64,000 nt of DNA from Providencia vermicola (GCF_020381325.1 NZ_JAGSPI010000005.1:186001-250000), one strand, 5' to 3'; counted from the first letter of the stretch, positions 33,976-43,570 are shown. A program made the numbers and translations. Notes: generated by a model from the sequence alone, not told the origin.

Positions 33976-36651
33976 ATGAACCACACAACAATAGAAAAAG
34001 ATGTTGATCCTCAGGAAACCGCGGAATGGCTTGAGTCCTATGAAGGCGTTACTGAAGCTGATGGCCGTGAGCGCGCACACTTCTTGCTTAATAAAATGGC
34101 ACAAGCAGATCAACGAAAATACGGTGATTTTCAGAGCATTGTGACCACACCATATATCAATAGTATTTCCGTCCATAACCAACCTGAATACCCAGGTAAT
34201 TTAGCAACTGAAGGGCGGTTAAACGCGTATATTCGTTGGAATGCGATGGCGATGGTGCTCCGCGCGGGGAAACACTCTAATGTGGGAGGGCATATTGCAA
34301 CCTACCAATCAGCAGCAGTGTTATACGATATTGGTTTTACTCACTTTTTTAGAGGTAGAACGAATGATTTCGCTGGGGATATGGTGTATATCCAAGGACA
34401 CTCTGCACCAGGAATTTATGGCCGCGCCTATTTAGAAGGAAGAATTGACGAAGAACAGCTCGATAATTTTCGTCGTGAATCAGTACGCCGTGGTTTATCG
34501 TCTTATCCTCACCCGCGTTTAATGCCTGACTTTTGGCAGTATCCGACGGTATCGATGGGGCTTGGGCCACTAACCGCTGCATATCAAGCGCGTTATATGC
34601 GTTACCTTGAATATCGTAACCTTAAACCTCACCAAGGCCGTAAAGTTTGGGCTTTCCTTGGGGATGGGGAGATGGATCAGCCAGAATCCTTAGCGGCGAT
34701 ATCACTAGGTGGACGAGAAAAACTGGATAATTTAGTGTTTGTCGTGAACTGTAATCTACAAAGACTCGATGGCCCAGTGCGTGGTAATAGTAAAATTATT
34801 CAAGAGCTTGAGTCGGTATTTAAAGCGGCTGGTTGGAATGTCATTAAGGTTATTTGGGGAAGCGCTTGGGACAAACTACTGGAAAAAGACACTACGGGCT
34901 TATTAATGCAACGAATGATGGAGTGCGTTGATGGTGATTACCAAACATTCAAATCACAAAGTGGTGCTTATGTGCGGGAACATTTCTTTGGCAAATATCC
35001 AGAATTGCTCGCACTTGTTGCGGATATGAGTGACGATGACATTTGGAATTTACACCGTGGGGGGCACGACCCTGAAAAAGTCTACGCCGCTTATCATCAA
35101 GCCGTAAATACCAAAGGTAAGCCATCTGTCATTTTAGCCAAGACAGTAAAAGGTTTTGGGATGGGCGAAGCGGGTGAAGGGCAAAATATCAATCACCAAT
35201 TGAAAAAGATGAGCCAAGACGCAGTTAGAGCCTTCCGTGACAAACTCAATTTGCCTGTGCCAGACGAGCAATTAGAGGAAATCCCGTATCTTAAACCTGA
35301 AGTTGATAGCCCAGAAGCGCTCTATATTAAGAGTACGCGCCAAGTATTGGGGGGCTATATTCCAGCACGTTTTGGCCAAACAAGCCCCGTTGTTATTCCG
35401 CCATTAGCCAGTTTTGCTAATTTATTCAAAGGCAGTGGGGAACGTAATATGTCCACCACAATGGCATTCGTAAATATTTTGAATGTGTTACTCAAAGATG
35501 CCGAAGTTGGCAAACTTGTAGTTCCAATTGTCCCTGATGAATCGAGAACTTTTGGGATGGAAGGGTTATTCCGTCAAATTGGTATTCACTCTTACTTAGG
35601 GCAACTTTATACCCCACAAGATGCAGGTCAATTAAGTTACTATAAAGAGGCAAAAGACGGGCAAATTCTGCAAGAAGGGATCAACGAATCTGGGGCGATT
35701 TCTACATGGATAGCCGCTGGAACGGCATACAGTAACCATGATGTGCCAACCATCCCTTTCTATATTTTTTATTCCATGTTTGGTTTACAACGTGTGGGTG
35801 ACCTAGCTTGGGCGGCGGCAGATGCGCGTACCAAAGGTTTTTTACTTGGAGCGACCTCTGGGCGCACAACCTTAATGGGCGAAGGTTTACAGCACGATGA
35901 TGGTCACAGCCATGTTTTATCTTCCGTGATCCCAAGTTGCGTTTCTTATGACCCAGCGTATGCCTATGAATTAGCAGTGATTATCCAAAATGGTATGCAA
36001 CGAATGTTCGTTGATCAAGAAGATATTTACTATTACATCACACTACTTAATGAGGGTTATCCGCAACCCGCCATGCCAGAAGGGGTAGAAGATGGCATTC
36101 TAAAAGGTGCTTATTTATTTCAATCTTATGATAATGCACCTGAAAGTTCACCACGGGTTCAGTTAATGTCAAGTGGCGCTATTATGCGAGAAACCCTTGC
36201 AGCGGCTGAGCTTTTATCGAATGACTTTGGGGTGAATTGCGACATTTGGAGTGCAACCAGCTTAAATGAGTTAAGACGCGAGGCGATGAAGGTAGAGCGT
36301 TGGAATATGTTGCACCCTGAAGATGAGCCTAAAAAACCGTATGTTCAACAGATGATTGAGCCATATAAAGGGCCATTGGTGGTTGCGACAGACTATATGA
36401 AGATCGTGGGTGACCAAATTAAACCGTATGTATCAGACAGAAAATTTATTTCATTAGGTACAGATGGTTTTGGGCGCTCAGATACGCGTGAGGCACTACG
36501 CGAATTTTTCGAGGTCAACCGTCATTTTATTGTGGTGGCTGCATTGAAATTATTAGCGGATGAAGGCACGATTTCCCGTTCAGAAGTTAATCGGGCGCTA
36601 CAACTTTATGAGATAAATGTAGATAAACCGGCACCTGATTCGATAAAATAG
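33976..36651 (+). CDS. Pyruvate dehydrogenase E1, homodimeric AceE type (second, non-operonic copy)
   Basis: An 891-residue thiamine-diphosphate enzyme, close to E. coli AceE (887). TPP/metal motif: GDGEMDQPES followed by NCNLQRLDGPV. The active-site glutamate E571 lies in GINESGA, and histidines H640, H644 and H646 in HDDGHSH. The C-terminal domain holds ATDYMK and LGTDGFGRSD. The enzyme should decarboxylate pyruvate or a related 2-oxo acid and pass the acyl group to a lipoyl E2. No E2 or E3 gene is adjacent, so it is not the housekeeping aceEF-lpd copy; it may use the chromosomal E2 or prefer another 2-oxo acid. GGGAG lies before the ATG at 33976. A divergent MarR gene with shared palindromes suggests regulated expression. 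Confidence 0.88.
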   Translation: MNHTTIEKDVDPQETAEWLESYEGVTEADGRERAHFLLNKMAQADQRKYGDFQSIVTTPYINSISVHNQPEYPGNLATEGRLNAYIRWNAMAMVLRAGKHSNVGGHIATYQSAAVLYDIGFTHFFRGRTNDFAGDMVYIQGHSAPGIYGRAYLEGRIDEEQLDNFRRESVRRGLSSYPHPRLMPDFWQYPTVSMGLGPLTAAYQARYMRYLEYRNLKPHQGRKVWAFLGDGEMDQPESLAAISLGGREKLDNLVFVVNCNLQRLDGPVRGNSKIIQELESVFKAAGWNVIKVIWGSAWDKLLEKDTTGLLMQRMMECVDGDYQTFKSQSGAYVREHFFGKYPELLALVADMSDDDIWNLHRGGHDPEKVYAAYHQAVNTKGKPSVILAKTVKGFGMGEAGEGQNINHQLKKMSQDAVRAFRDKLNLPVPDEQLEEIPYLKPEVDSPEALYIKSTRQVLGGYIPARFGQTSPVVIPPLASFANLFKGSGERNMSTTMAFVNILNVLLKDAEVGKLVVPIVPDESRTFGMEGLFRQIGIHSYLGQLYTPQDAGQLSYYKEAKDGQILQEGINESGAISTWIAAGTAYSNHDVPTIPFYIFYSMFGLQRVGDLAWAAADARTKGFLLGATSGRTTLMGEGLQHDDGHSHVLSSVIPSCVSYDPAYAYELAVIIQNGMQRMFVDQEDIYYYITLLNEGYPQPAMPEGVEDGILKGAYLFQSYDNAPESSPRVQLMSSGAIMRETLAAAELLSNDFGVNCDIWSATSLNELRREAMKVERWNMLHPEDEPKKPYVQQMIEPYKGPLVVATDYMKIVGDQIKPYVSDRKFISLGTDGFGRSDTREALREFFEVNRHFIVVAALKLLADEGTISRSEVNRALQLYEINVDKPAPDSIK

Positions 36652-36667
36652 CTTTATAAATGAAGGT

Positions 36668-36707
36668 AAATAGCGCAGCGGGGCATCATCCCCGTTGTTG
36701 CTATTTT
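36668..36707. terminator. Terminator-like hairpin between convergent genes
   Basis: AAATAGC and GCGGGG pair with CCCCGT and GCTATTT around CATCAT, with a small internal mismatch. A- and T-rich ends on both sides suit a bidirectional terminator between the AceE-like gene and selU. Confidence 0.65.
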
Positions 36708-36721
36708 CAGGAAATAAAAGC

Positions 36722-37807
36722 TTATTGATTAAGCCACTTCTCAACCTCATGGTAAGTGCCTTGAAAAACAATTCGTGCCTGTTTTTGGCTTAATTGGTAA
36801 CGATACATTGGATCATAATACTCATGCAATAATGGGCAAAGCCAAGAAAAATGTGACTGTGTTTCGCCAGTAGTTTGCTGATGCTTTAGGGCTATATCCA
36901 ATAAGTGAGTGAGTTCAGCGGCTCGTTGGGAGCCTAACCGTTTACGAATAGCAAACAAACCGTGGTGTAGATATTCACTGTAATATTGCCATCCCGTCTC
37001 TTCACCATATTCCTCAATAAAGTCGTGCGTCATTCGGTCAAAATATTCATGCTTGAGCCGTTCAAGGCGTAATTCAAAAGGGTCATCAATAACTGCGATA
37101 GATGCTTTTTCCATTTGTTTTCGTAATGTAACGGGAAGGCTATTTGCACCAATCGCTCTGCCTTCATCTTCAAGCACCCAGCGAGTGTGGTTGCTCGCTT
37201 TTTTTAGTTGCTCGACAGCAAGATAATTTTCGAAGGTGGCTTGGGAAAATTGTGCTTGTAAAGTGCGACCGAAAGACGAGCCGCGGTGATGGGCAATACC
37301 TTCTAAATCAATCCCATCAGGTTGGTTATGAACCAGAGTTGTTTTACCATTTCCTGTGCATCCACCGATTAAAATAGTCGGACGTAGGGACAACTCATTA
37401 ATGGCATCAATAGTTGTTTGACGAAGCTTTTTATAACCGCCATTAATTAGAGGGTAGTCTATGCCATTTTCTTTAAGCCATGCCTGTACAATATGTGAAC
37501 GCATACCACCGCGAGCACAACAAATAAAACCACTTGGATATTGTTGGCAAGCCGTTTTCCATGCGGTGATACGGTTGGCTTTGGTTTCACCACTCACTAA
37601 TTGATGACCAAGCTCAACCGCTTTATGTGACCCGTACTGTTTGTAGCAAGTACCAACAGCAGCTCGTTCTTCATCATTCATTAGTGGAAGATTTATCGCC
37701 GCGGGCATTGCACCTTGTTGAAACTCAATGGGAGCGCGGACGTCAATAATGGGGGTATCAGAAACAAGTATCTGGCGAATATTTTGTAGTGAAGGGATTA
37801 ATTCCAT
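36722..37807 (-). CDS. selU: tRNA 2-selenouridine synthase SelU (MnmH)
   Basis: A 361-residue protein (364 in E. coli) that replaces sulfur with selenium at the wobble 2-thiouridine of tRNAs for Lys, Glu and Gln, through a geranylated intermediate. The N-terminal rhodanese domain has the catalytic cysteine in [11 protein letters not shown] (C96/C97). It is followed by a P-loop domain with [10 protein letters not shown] (residues 148-157). INGGYKKLR is a family signature. The ATG at 37807 is preferred over a TTG at 37831 because it gives the family start ([14 protein letters not shown]). Activity needs selenophosphate from SelD, which is outside the window. Confidence 0.92.
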   Translation of the reverse strand: MELIPSLQNIRQILVSDTPIIDVRAPIEFQQGAMPAAINLPLMNDEERAAVGTCYKQYGSHKAVELGHQLVSGETKANRITAWKTACQQYPSGFICCARGGMRSHIVQAWLKENGIDYPLINGGYKKLRQTTIDAINELSLRPTILIGGCTGNGKTTLVHNQPDGIDLEGIAHHRGSSFGRTLQAQFSQATFENYLAVEQLKKASNHTRWVLEDEGRAIGANSLPVTLRKQMEKASIAVIDDPFELRLERLKHEYFDRMTHDFIEEYGEETGWQYYSEYLHHGLFAIRKRLGSQRAAELTHLLDIALKHQQTTGETQSHFSWLCPLLHEYYDPMYRYQLSQKQARIVFQGTYHEVEKWLNQ

Positions 37808-37993
37808 GATAGTAAAAATACGCTTATCCAAGTAGCAATGCTCAGTACTATACGCTTAATTCCGTATTTTTACAGCTACCGCTGAATCAAAAAAGGCCTA
37901 TTAAGGCATAATGATTGTCGTTTTTCATATTATGGTTTTACGAATAGTGTTATATTGTAAGTCGGAATTTGAACATGAGTAAGGGGTTGTATG

Positions 37994-38257
37994 ATGAAAA
38001 TGTTAACTATCCAGGAAATGACAGAAACACAAAAAAACCGAGTGCGAACACGACTTGCACAAGAACGTAAGAAATTAGAGCGTGAATTAACCAACTCTGA
38101 GCAAACGAAAGTCAAAAAAGAAATTATTGCGGAAATTTCTAAAGAAGTTGATAAAGAAACTAGAAAAATTCGAGCACAACAGAAAAAAGATAAACTAGTT
38201 CCAAGCGATACAACATACAGTTGGTCTTCAAGTAATCATCGACGGGGTTACCGCTAA
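37994..38257 (+). CDS. yjbD: YjbD-like DUF3811 protein
   Basis: An 87-residue highly charged protein. It matches E. coli YjbD (90 residues) over IQEMTE, LTNSEQTKVKKE and the C-terminal YSWSSSNHRRGYR. Most of it is predicted helix or coiled coil, rich in Lys, Glu and Arg. The function is unknown. AAGGGG lies seven bases before the ATG at 37994; an ATG directly upstream at 37991 would add one residue. It is the last recognisable core gene before the virulence block. Confidence 0.8.
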   Translation: MKMLTIQEMTETQKNRVRTRLAQERKKLERELTNSEQTKVKKEIIAEISKEVDKETRKIRAQQKKDKLVPSDTTYSWSSSNHRRGYR

Positions 38258-38305
38258 ATTAAATGAATAAATAATATTTTTTTAATTGTTAGTATAAAAG
38301 GTAAT

Positions 38306-38350
38306 AAAAGAATCGCGTATTTCATTAAATATGAAGTGCGCGATTCTTTT
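38306..38350. terminator. Strong bidirectional terminator
   Basis: AAAAGAATCGCG pairs with CGCGATTCTTTT over 12 bp, and a smaller TTCAT/ATGAA stem lies inside. It is placed between the convergent yjbD-like gene and the ribbon-helix-helix-like gene. Confidence 0.8.
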
Positions 38351-38375
38351 ATCATATACTAAATACTAATATAGG

Positions 38376-38627
38376 TTATGAATCAAGCCTTGAAACATCG
38401 CAAATAATTTTCTCTTTTAATGCTTCAATAAGATAAGAGGAGAAGGATAGCGAGGTATAACCTTCATTTTTTATGCTTTCAAAAGCATCTATATATATCA
38501 TTGGAACTTGTATTAACTTTGCTTTTTTTAAGTCAGGTTTCATCGGTTTTTCTGTTTTCTGATTCAGCGTGGATTCATGATTAGAAGTAAAGGATGTACC
38601 TGAAAAAACTAATTTAGAATATGCCAT
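38376..38627 (-). CDS. Small hypothetical protein, possible ribbon-helix-helix regulator
   Basis: An 83-residue protein. The N-terminal 30 residues are polar and probably disordered (SFTSNHESTLNQKTEKPMK). The C-terminal 50 (KLIQVPMIYIDAFESIKNEGYTSL and then SFSSYLIEALKEKI) look like one beta strand and two helices, the pattern of MetJ/Arc/CopG ribbon-helix-helix DNA-binding proteins. This is a fold guess and no family was recognised. The gene has a poor ribosome binding site. It points away from the pilus operon across 576 bp and could regulate it. Coding potential is moderate. Confidence 0.55.
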   Translation of the reverse strand: MAYSKLVFSGTSFTSNHESTLNQKTEKPMKPDLKKAKLIQVPMIYIDAFESIKNEGYTSLSFSSYLIEALKEKIICDVSRLDS

Positions 38628-39203
38628 ATTATTAATCTCATATCAATGCTATCTGCCACACAGCTTATTGAGGCTATAGCAATATTATCTAGTAAAAGTA
38701 GTAGTTCGGCTAAAATACATGTCATTGTATTAAACTAATGTAGTGTAATTGCAATATCTCAATTACTTAAAATAAGTGTATTTAACCGAATATAGAGTAA
38801 AATATATTAATATTACTTATTTGTATATATTTATAGTGATTGTATTTAAATAAATAATGTAAGAGAATGTTTCTTTTTGCTTAAATAACATTAGGAATAA
38901 TCCTAATATTGATTTATATGCATATCCCCCTATTATTTAAAATATATGATAGCAATATAGTCAGTATATGTAATATTAAGATTAAGTTAATATTTTTCAC
39001 AGTCTGTTTACCACCTAAATATTTCTTTGAGTAAAACTTTATTGACTGATAAATAATTTAAACTAATAATTATTGTAATGAAGGGAAGTTAGAAGGAACT
39101 TAATTAGTAAGAAGAGTTATTGGTTTAATTAATATAGTTTTTGCCTGTAATATAATTTTATAAATTATCAAATTAAATTGGATTAAATTCTTGAGGAATA
39201 CCT
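38628..39203. other. Long AT-rich gene-free region upstream of the pilus operon
   Basis: 576 bp with no supported gene. It is extremely AT-rich, with many short TA and AT runs, as expected for an H-NS-silenced promoter region or a long untranslated leader. It must contain the pilus operon promoter, but I could not single out -35 and -10 elements. In ETEC the corresponding place holds the regulators cofR/cofS; these are not seen here. Confidence 0.5.
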
Positions 39204-39926
39204 ATGTTTAAAGTCTATCAGCAGACACAGAGCTTAAAAATGGAACTACTAAAAAAAATACGTAAACATCACGAAGCTAAAAAACAAAGAGGGATGACGC
39301 TATTAGAAATTATCATTGTATTAGGTATTATTGGGACAATTGCAGCGGGTGTTGTGGTATTAGCACAGCGTGCATTTGATAGCCGTGCTGTCTCTGATGT
39401 TGTAAGTAATACCAATACCGTCAGAGTTGCGATGAAGGACGCATACCAACGCTCTACGGGCTATCCTCCTTCAACAGGTGCGGCGAGTGGTTATAATGTC
39501 GATAATATTAAAGAAACAGCAACGTCTAAAGAGTCAATTGCACGGCTTGTTCAATTAGGTAAGTTATCTATTGATGAAGCACGTAATAGTATTTCAAATG
39601 ACTTCCTAAATATTGGTGGTGCAAAAACAGCTGCAGCACAATCTGAAACAGGCCTTAAAGGTTTTGTAATTGAGCTTAATGGCTTAAATCAAGATCAATG
39701 TCGTAATATTATTTCCCAAGTGGGTAATCAGTGGGATTATGTTGCTATAGATTCAGCCGCAGCGGGTACATACAGCGTTACTACAGCTGTAGATATGTCA
39801 GTTGTTCCTACTGCGAATATTTTACGTACATTAAATGCAGATGGAAATAAAAATATTACGCCAGACGTAGTTGCTGGTGTATGTACCGACAGCCCTGAAA
39901 ACTCGGTTATTTTAGGTAGCCGTTAA
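39204..39926 (+). CDS. Type IVb major pilin (cofA/lngA-like)
   Basis: A 240-residue prepilin. The 30-residue leader ends in KKQRG, and cleavage before M31 (MTLLEIIIVLGIIGTIAAGVVVLAQRAF) leaves Glu at +5; a long leader and a Met at +1 are type IVb traits. The mature part is about 210 residues, with two cysteines (in QDQCRNI and VAGVCTDSP) that would form the C-terminal disulfide loop. NTNTVRVAMKDAYQRSTGYPP and VQLGKLSIDEARN resemble CofA and LngA of enterotoxigenic E. coli. It would be assembled into the pilus fibre after processing by the peptidase at 49231. GAGGAA precedes the ATG. Confidence 0.93.
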   Translation: MFKVYQQTQSLKMELLKKIRKHHEAKKQRGMTLLEIIIVLGIIGTIAAGVVVLAQRAFDSRAVSDVVSNTNTVRVAMKDAYQRSTGYPPSTGAASGYNVDNIKETATSKESIARLVQLGKLSIDEARNSISNDFLNIGGAKTAAAQSETGLKGFVIELNGLNQDQCRNIISQVGNQWDYVAIDSAAAGTYSVTTAVDMSVVPTANILRTLNADGNKNITPDVVAGVCTDSPENSVILGSR

Positions 39927-39952
39927 TAATAAGCAGTAATAACTTGCTAAAG

Positions 39953-39976
39953 AACCTCCCTGTAATTAGGGAGGTT
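39953..39976 (+). other. Intercistronic stem-loop after the major pilin gene
   Basis: AACCTCCCT, loop GTAATT, AGGGAGGTT: a perfect nine-base stem without a T run, 27 bp after the pilin stop. Such structures often stabilise the pilin mRNA or let only part of the transcripts pass, giving much more pilin than assembly proteins. Confidence 0.65.
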
Positions 39977-39989
39977 CAAGAGAATAAAC

Positions 39990-41615
39990 ATGAGAAATAA
40001 TAGAATAGCTGGTTATTCATTACTTGAAGTTATAGTCGTTCTTGGAATAATTGGCGTAATAATGATCCCATTGACAAGATTTATTATTAATAGAATTGAA
40101 GATAACCATAGGCAACATATTTCAGATGCTGTCGCTGATGAGGTTTATCGATTTATCGATTTTATTAATAACGACGAATTAGAAAAAGAAGATAATAATT
40201 TCATTCGTAATCCTTTATTTCAAAGCAATCAAAAAAATGTAAATTACAGCAAACGAACGGGTAATTATAAAATTGAAGATGCAATCACGAAGGATGGTAA
40301 ACATTTTAATTGGGGCCCAGGGAAGGACAGTGATAGAGATTTGTTTATTGATAAAACATGTAAAGGAAGTTTGTTAGATATTTCATTAAAAAAAGAATTT
40401 TTAAAATGCACAATAGATGCATTACTTGTTGAAAATCCTGATTTCTCTATTGAAAGAGTTGACCTCGTTGGCGATGAAGTAAAAAAAACAATTGAACGCG
40501 TAGATTTTATCGTTTTATACCACCCAATTGAGGATAAGCAGGGTTTATATATTGAGTCCTTCTATGGCAATTTTAGTGAGGCATTTAAAAATAAATTTTT
40601 ATATTTAACACAGGCAAGTTTTGTTAAAAAAAATCGTTCTATGGCTAACACTGGTTGGGAGCTCATTAAGGTAGATAACGAGAACCTTCAGTTTGGTAAT
40701 TTGGCATCTCATGCTGAGCTAGTCAATAATCAAAATTTTGATTATGGCTTAAGATTTAGTTTCAATATTAAGGCTGGAAAGTTTTTAAGATCTGACGGCT
40801 CGGTGAATGCCGACAAACTATGTTGGAACACCAAAACCAATCAATATGGTCCATGTTTAAAAGCTAAAGATGAAAACACTTTAGTATTGACGAGTGGTAA
40901 AACAGATAACGAAGAAAAATCACCGACGCTTTGCTGGGACAGGGAAAATAAAACAAAAGCGACATGTTTAGCGTTAAAAATACAAGATCCTAAATTTCCA
41001 ATTACGAATGCACAATATCTTCCTGAAAGTAATTTTATGCTAACGGATACAGATAATAAGGGAAATGAAGTTACGGGCACATTGGTTGCCAATATCATCA
41101 TTGAAGATAGCCATTATGACGGTAATAAATTAATAAAGGAATATCGTACTGTACCAGAGGTGAGTTATCACAACTTTACGGGGAATGATGAAAAGATGAT
41201 CGTGGATGAGAATTATACAGGAAGTGTTGAAAATGAAGAGGGTAAAATTATTATTCCACAAAAATTATGTCCAGTAGTACAAAATGTTAGGCTATGGCCG
41301 CGGCTCACTGTTGCTGTTTCATCGATGATGCCCGTCGTATACGAAAAGGATAAAAAATTAGATATCGATCTTAGTAAGGAATATAACACGCGAAAAAATA
41401 AAATCACGAATGTGGGGTTAGCGGCAGGTGTTGTTTTACAACCCAAAAATAGTGTTCACAATGGTAAAAGTGTGTGGATGATTACTGCTTCTCTAGGGGT
41501 CAATAATCCTGCACTGGCAGAATCAAAAACATATATTAATCCAAAATCGTTATCCATTATGGCCGTTGAATGGTGTAGTTCAATTAAAGGGGATTACGGG
41601 ACGGCATATGATTAA
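39990..41615 (+). CDS. Type IVb minor pilin, initiator/tip (cofB-like)
   Basis: A 541-residue protein with a short prepilin leader (RIAG then YSLLEVIVVLGIIGVIMIPL; Glu at +5). CofB of CFA/III is of similar size (about 520) and forms a trimer at the pilus tip that starts assembly and carries a secreted protein. The large C-terminal part is soluble. It contains two similar motifs, LCWNTKTNQYGPCL near residue 278 and LCWDRENKTKATCL near residue 315, each likely disulfide-closed. It follows the major pilin as in the cof and lng clusters. The match is by position, size and pilin signal. Confidence 0.85.
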   Translation: MRNNRIAGYSLLEVIVVLGIIGVIMIPLTRFIINRIEDNHRQHISDAVADEVYRFIDFINNDELEKEDNNFIRNPLFQSNQKNVNYSKRTGNYKIEDAITKDGKHFNWGPGKDSDRDLFIDKTCKGSLLDISLKKEFLKCTIDALLVENPDFSIERVDLVGDEVKKTIERVDFIVLYHPIEDKQGLYIESFYGNFSEAFKNKFLYLTQASFVKKNRSMANTGWELIKVDNENLQFGNLASHAELVNNQNFDYGLRFSFNIKAGKFLRSDGSVNADKLCWNTKTNQYGPCLKAKDENTLVLTSGKTDNEEKSPTLCWDRENKTKATCLALKIQDPKFPITNAQYLPESNFMLTDTDNKGNEVTGTLVANIIIEDSHYDGNKLIKEYRTVPEVSYHNFTGNDEKMIVDENYTGSVENEEGKIIIPQKLCPVVQNVRLWPRLTVAVSSMMPVVYEKDKKLDIDLSKEYNTRKNKITNVGLAAGVVLQPKNSVHNGKSVWMITASLGVNNPALAESKTYINPKSLSIMAVEWCSSIKGDYGTAYD

Positions 41616-41629
41616 AAGGTACAAGTAAG

Positions 41630-42079
41630 ATGAAATATAATTATTTGATTATGTTATGTGGTTTTACGTTAAGCAGTTTTGCAAATACAGATATAGAAGT
41701 GCAAGAGTGGATTAATTTAAAACCGATGAAAGAAATAAAAGCAATAGTGAATGAGCCCCAAATTAACGATCAGCATAATAAAGAAATAAACAGTGAAGAA
41801 ATTTTAGTAGGTGCAGAAAATAAAGTTGATGCTCTTAGTGAGTTAGTATTGAAAAAGAATGAACTTCTCAGCCAAAGTGTTGAAGACTGGGCTCGGTTTA
41901 ATGGAATTGATTTTATATGGAATAGCCCAAAAGATATTGTGGTTTTTAATGAAATAAAAATTGATGGTAAGAACAAAATTGAAGTTATGGAAAAACTGGG
42001 TAAGCAATTATCTTACCAAAAAGCAGGGTTTCACCTTAAATTTTATGAAAAAAATAATGTTCTTGTTATAGATAACTAA
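41630..42079 (+). CDS. TcpQ-like periplasmic pilus protein (cofC position)
   Basis: A 149-residue protein with a signal peptide (MKYNYLIMLCGFTLSSFA). The C-terminal 70 residues (SVEDWARFNGIDFIWNSPKDI...KLGKQLSYQKAGFHLKFYEKN) resemble the TcpQ/PilL-type domain that stabilises and helps to place the outer-membrane secretin. The gene sits between the minor pilin and the secretin, as cofC does, and is separated from each by about 15 bp. Confidence 0.75.
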   Translation: MKYNYLIMLCGFTLSSFANTDIEVQEWINLKPMKEIKAIVNEPQINDQHNKEINSEEILVGAENKVDALSELVLKKNELLSQSVEDWARFNGIDFIWNSPKDIVVFNEIKIDGKNKIEVMEKLGKQLSYQKAGFHLKFYEKNNVLVIDN

Positions 42080-42094
42080 TAAGTAGAAACAGCA

Positions 42095-43567
42095 ATGAAA
42101 CTAAATAAAATAATTTTTTTACTAATTCCTTTTTTTATTCAAGGATGTAACAGCTTTTTTGAAGAAAAATATGATGAAAAAGAGTTGCTCGACCGTGTGA
42201 CAGGATTGCAAGATATCAATGATAGTAAGCAAAGTGCATTTATGTCATTAGATTCACCTTATTTGGGAAAAGAGGTTGATTACGATCGCCAACAAAAAAA
42301 AGTCTTGGACAAGGAAGTTTCATTAACTTCTTATTCGCCAGTTAATATCTATACGGTAATGGAAATGCTTGGCGAGCAAATGAAAATTACGTATAAAATT
42401 GATGCAAACACGCCTGGTGAAACTGAAAATCAAGTACCTGGCGAGGAAATACTTAAGAGTACGGTTTATACGATTAACTTTAATGGTGATTTAAAAGAGT
42501 TTATTAGTTACCTGTCTAATTTATATGATGTAAATATACAGCTAAAGAAAAATAATTTACTCGAAGTTAATTTGTATACAAATTATGCTATTAGCCTTGA
42601 TTACTATGGTAAAGATAATAATTACGAGGCTAGTTTAGATATCTCAAATAATGAGGCCGCTTCTTCTAGTGGATTAAAAGGTAAATCGACAACATCGTTT
42701 AAATCCTCTTTTTGGGACGATGTAAAAGATATGATGGATAAATACATTTCATCAGGTGTTTATAATATATTCCAAGATTCTTCAATATTGACGTTTGTTG
42801 GCCGCCAGTCGGAATATGAGCACGTAAGTAAAGTGCTAGAGCAATACAAACAAGCAAATAACCGTCAGTTTGTTGTGAGCTATAAAATTTATATTATTGA
42901 TAAAGGGAAATCAAAAAATCTCGAAGCTGAATTAGGCTTTTCTTATAATAGTGGAGGAACTCAAATTGGCTTCAATCAGCATTTGTTGACAAAGCTTACT
43001 GGGAAATTAAATGCAAATTCTAATTTCCATGGTGGAGAAGATGCAAAATTCCGGTTGGCTAGTCAATTAGATGCTGTATATAAGTTAACGGGAAGTAAAA
43101 TATTACAAAGTGGCTCTTTTATTACTCGTAATAATATGCCAATACCATTGAATCTAACAAAAACACATCATTATGTTTCAGGTGTAACCAGTACCAAAAA
43201 TGCCAGTATGGATATCACAGAAAGCCAATTAACAACGGACCAGATCGTAACGGGGAGTAGTTTTATCATTACGCCTAGAGCACTATCTGATGGAAAAATC
43301 GAAGTGGCTAGTGGCTTTACGCGTAAGAATTTAATCAGTATTGATAAATTTGATGGCGTTCAATTACCGAATTTTACAACAACAGAAATGTTTAATACTT
43401 CAACGATTAAACCTGGTGATTTACTGATTGTTGGCAAATATGATGAAGATAGTGACTCCGATATGCAACAAGCTGGTATTTTTTCAGGGATATTAAATGG
43501 AGAAGATGCAAATTCAACTGTGATTATGATTGTTGGTATAGATAACTATTTTTCAGTTAATGAGTAA
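42095..43567 (+). CDS. Outer-membrane secretin lipoprotein (cofD/bfpB/tcpC-like)
   Basis: A 490-residue lipoprotein: the lipobox is FIQGC, with Cys at about residue 18. The N-terminal half has secretin N-domain features (VNIYTVMEMLGEQMKI; DLKEFISYLSNLYDVNIQLKKNNLLEV). The C-terminal half (about 280-490) is the secretin pore domain, including GSSFIITPRALSDGKIEVASGF and IKPGDLLIVGKYD. Secretins of this PilN/BfpB kind form the ring through which the pilus leaves the cell. It ends four bases before the next gene. Confidence 0.88.
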   Translation: MKLNKIIFLLIPFFIQGCNSFFEEKYDEKELLDRVTGLQDINDSKQSAFMSLDSPYLGKEVDYDRQQKKVLDKEVSLTSYSPVNIYTVMEMLGEQMKITYKIDANTPGETENQVPGEEILKSTVYTINFNGDLKEFISYLSNLYDVNIQLKKNNLLEVNLYTNYAISLDYYGKDNNYEASLDISNNEAASSSGLKGKSTTSFKSSFWDDVKDMMDKYISSGVYNIFQDSSILTFVGRQSEYEHVSKVLEQYKQANNRQFVVSYKIYIIDKGKSKNLEAELGFSYNSGGTQIGFNQHLLTKLTGKLNANSNFHGGEDAKFRLASQLDAVYKLTGSKILQSGSFITRNNMPIPLNLTKTHHYVSGVTSTKNASMDITESQLTTDQIVTGSSFIITPRALSDGKIEVASGFTRKNLISIDKFDGVQLPNFTTTEMFNTSTIKPGDLLIVGKYDEDSDSDMQQAGIFSGILNGEDANSTVIMIVGIDNYFSVNE

Positions 43568-43570
43568 GTT

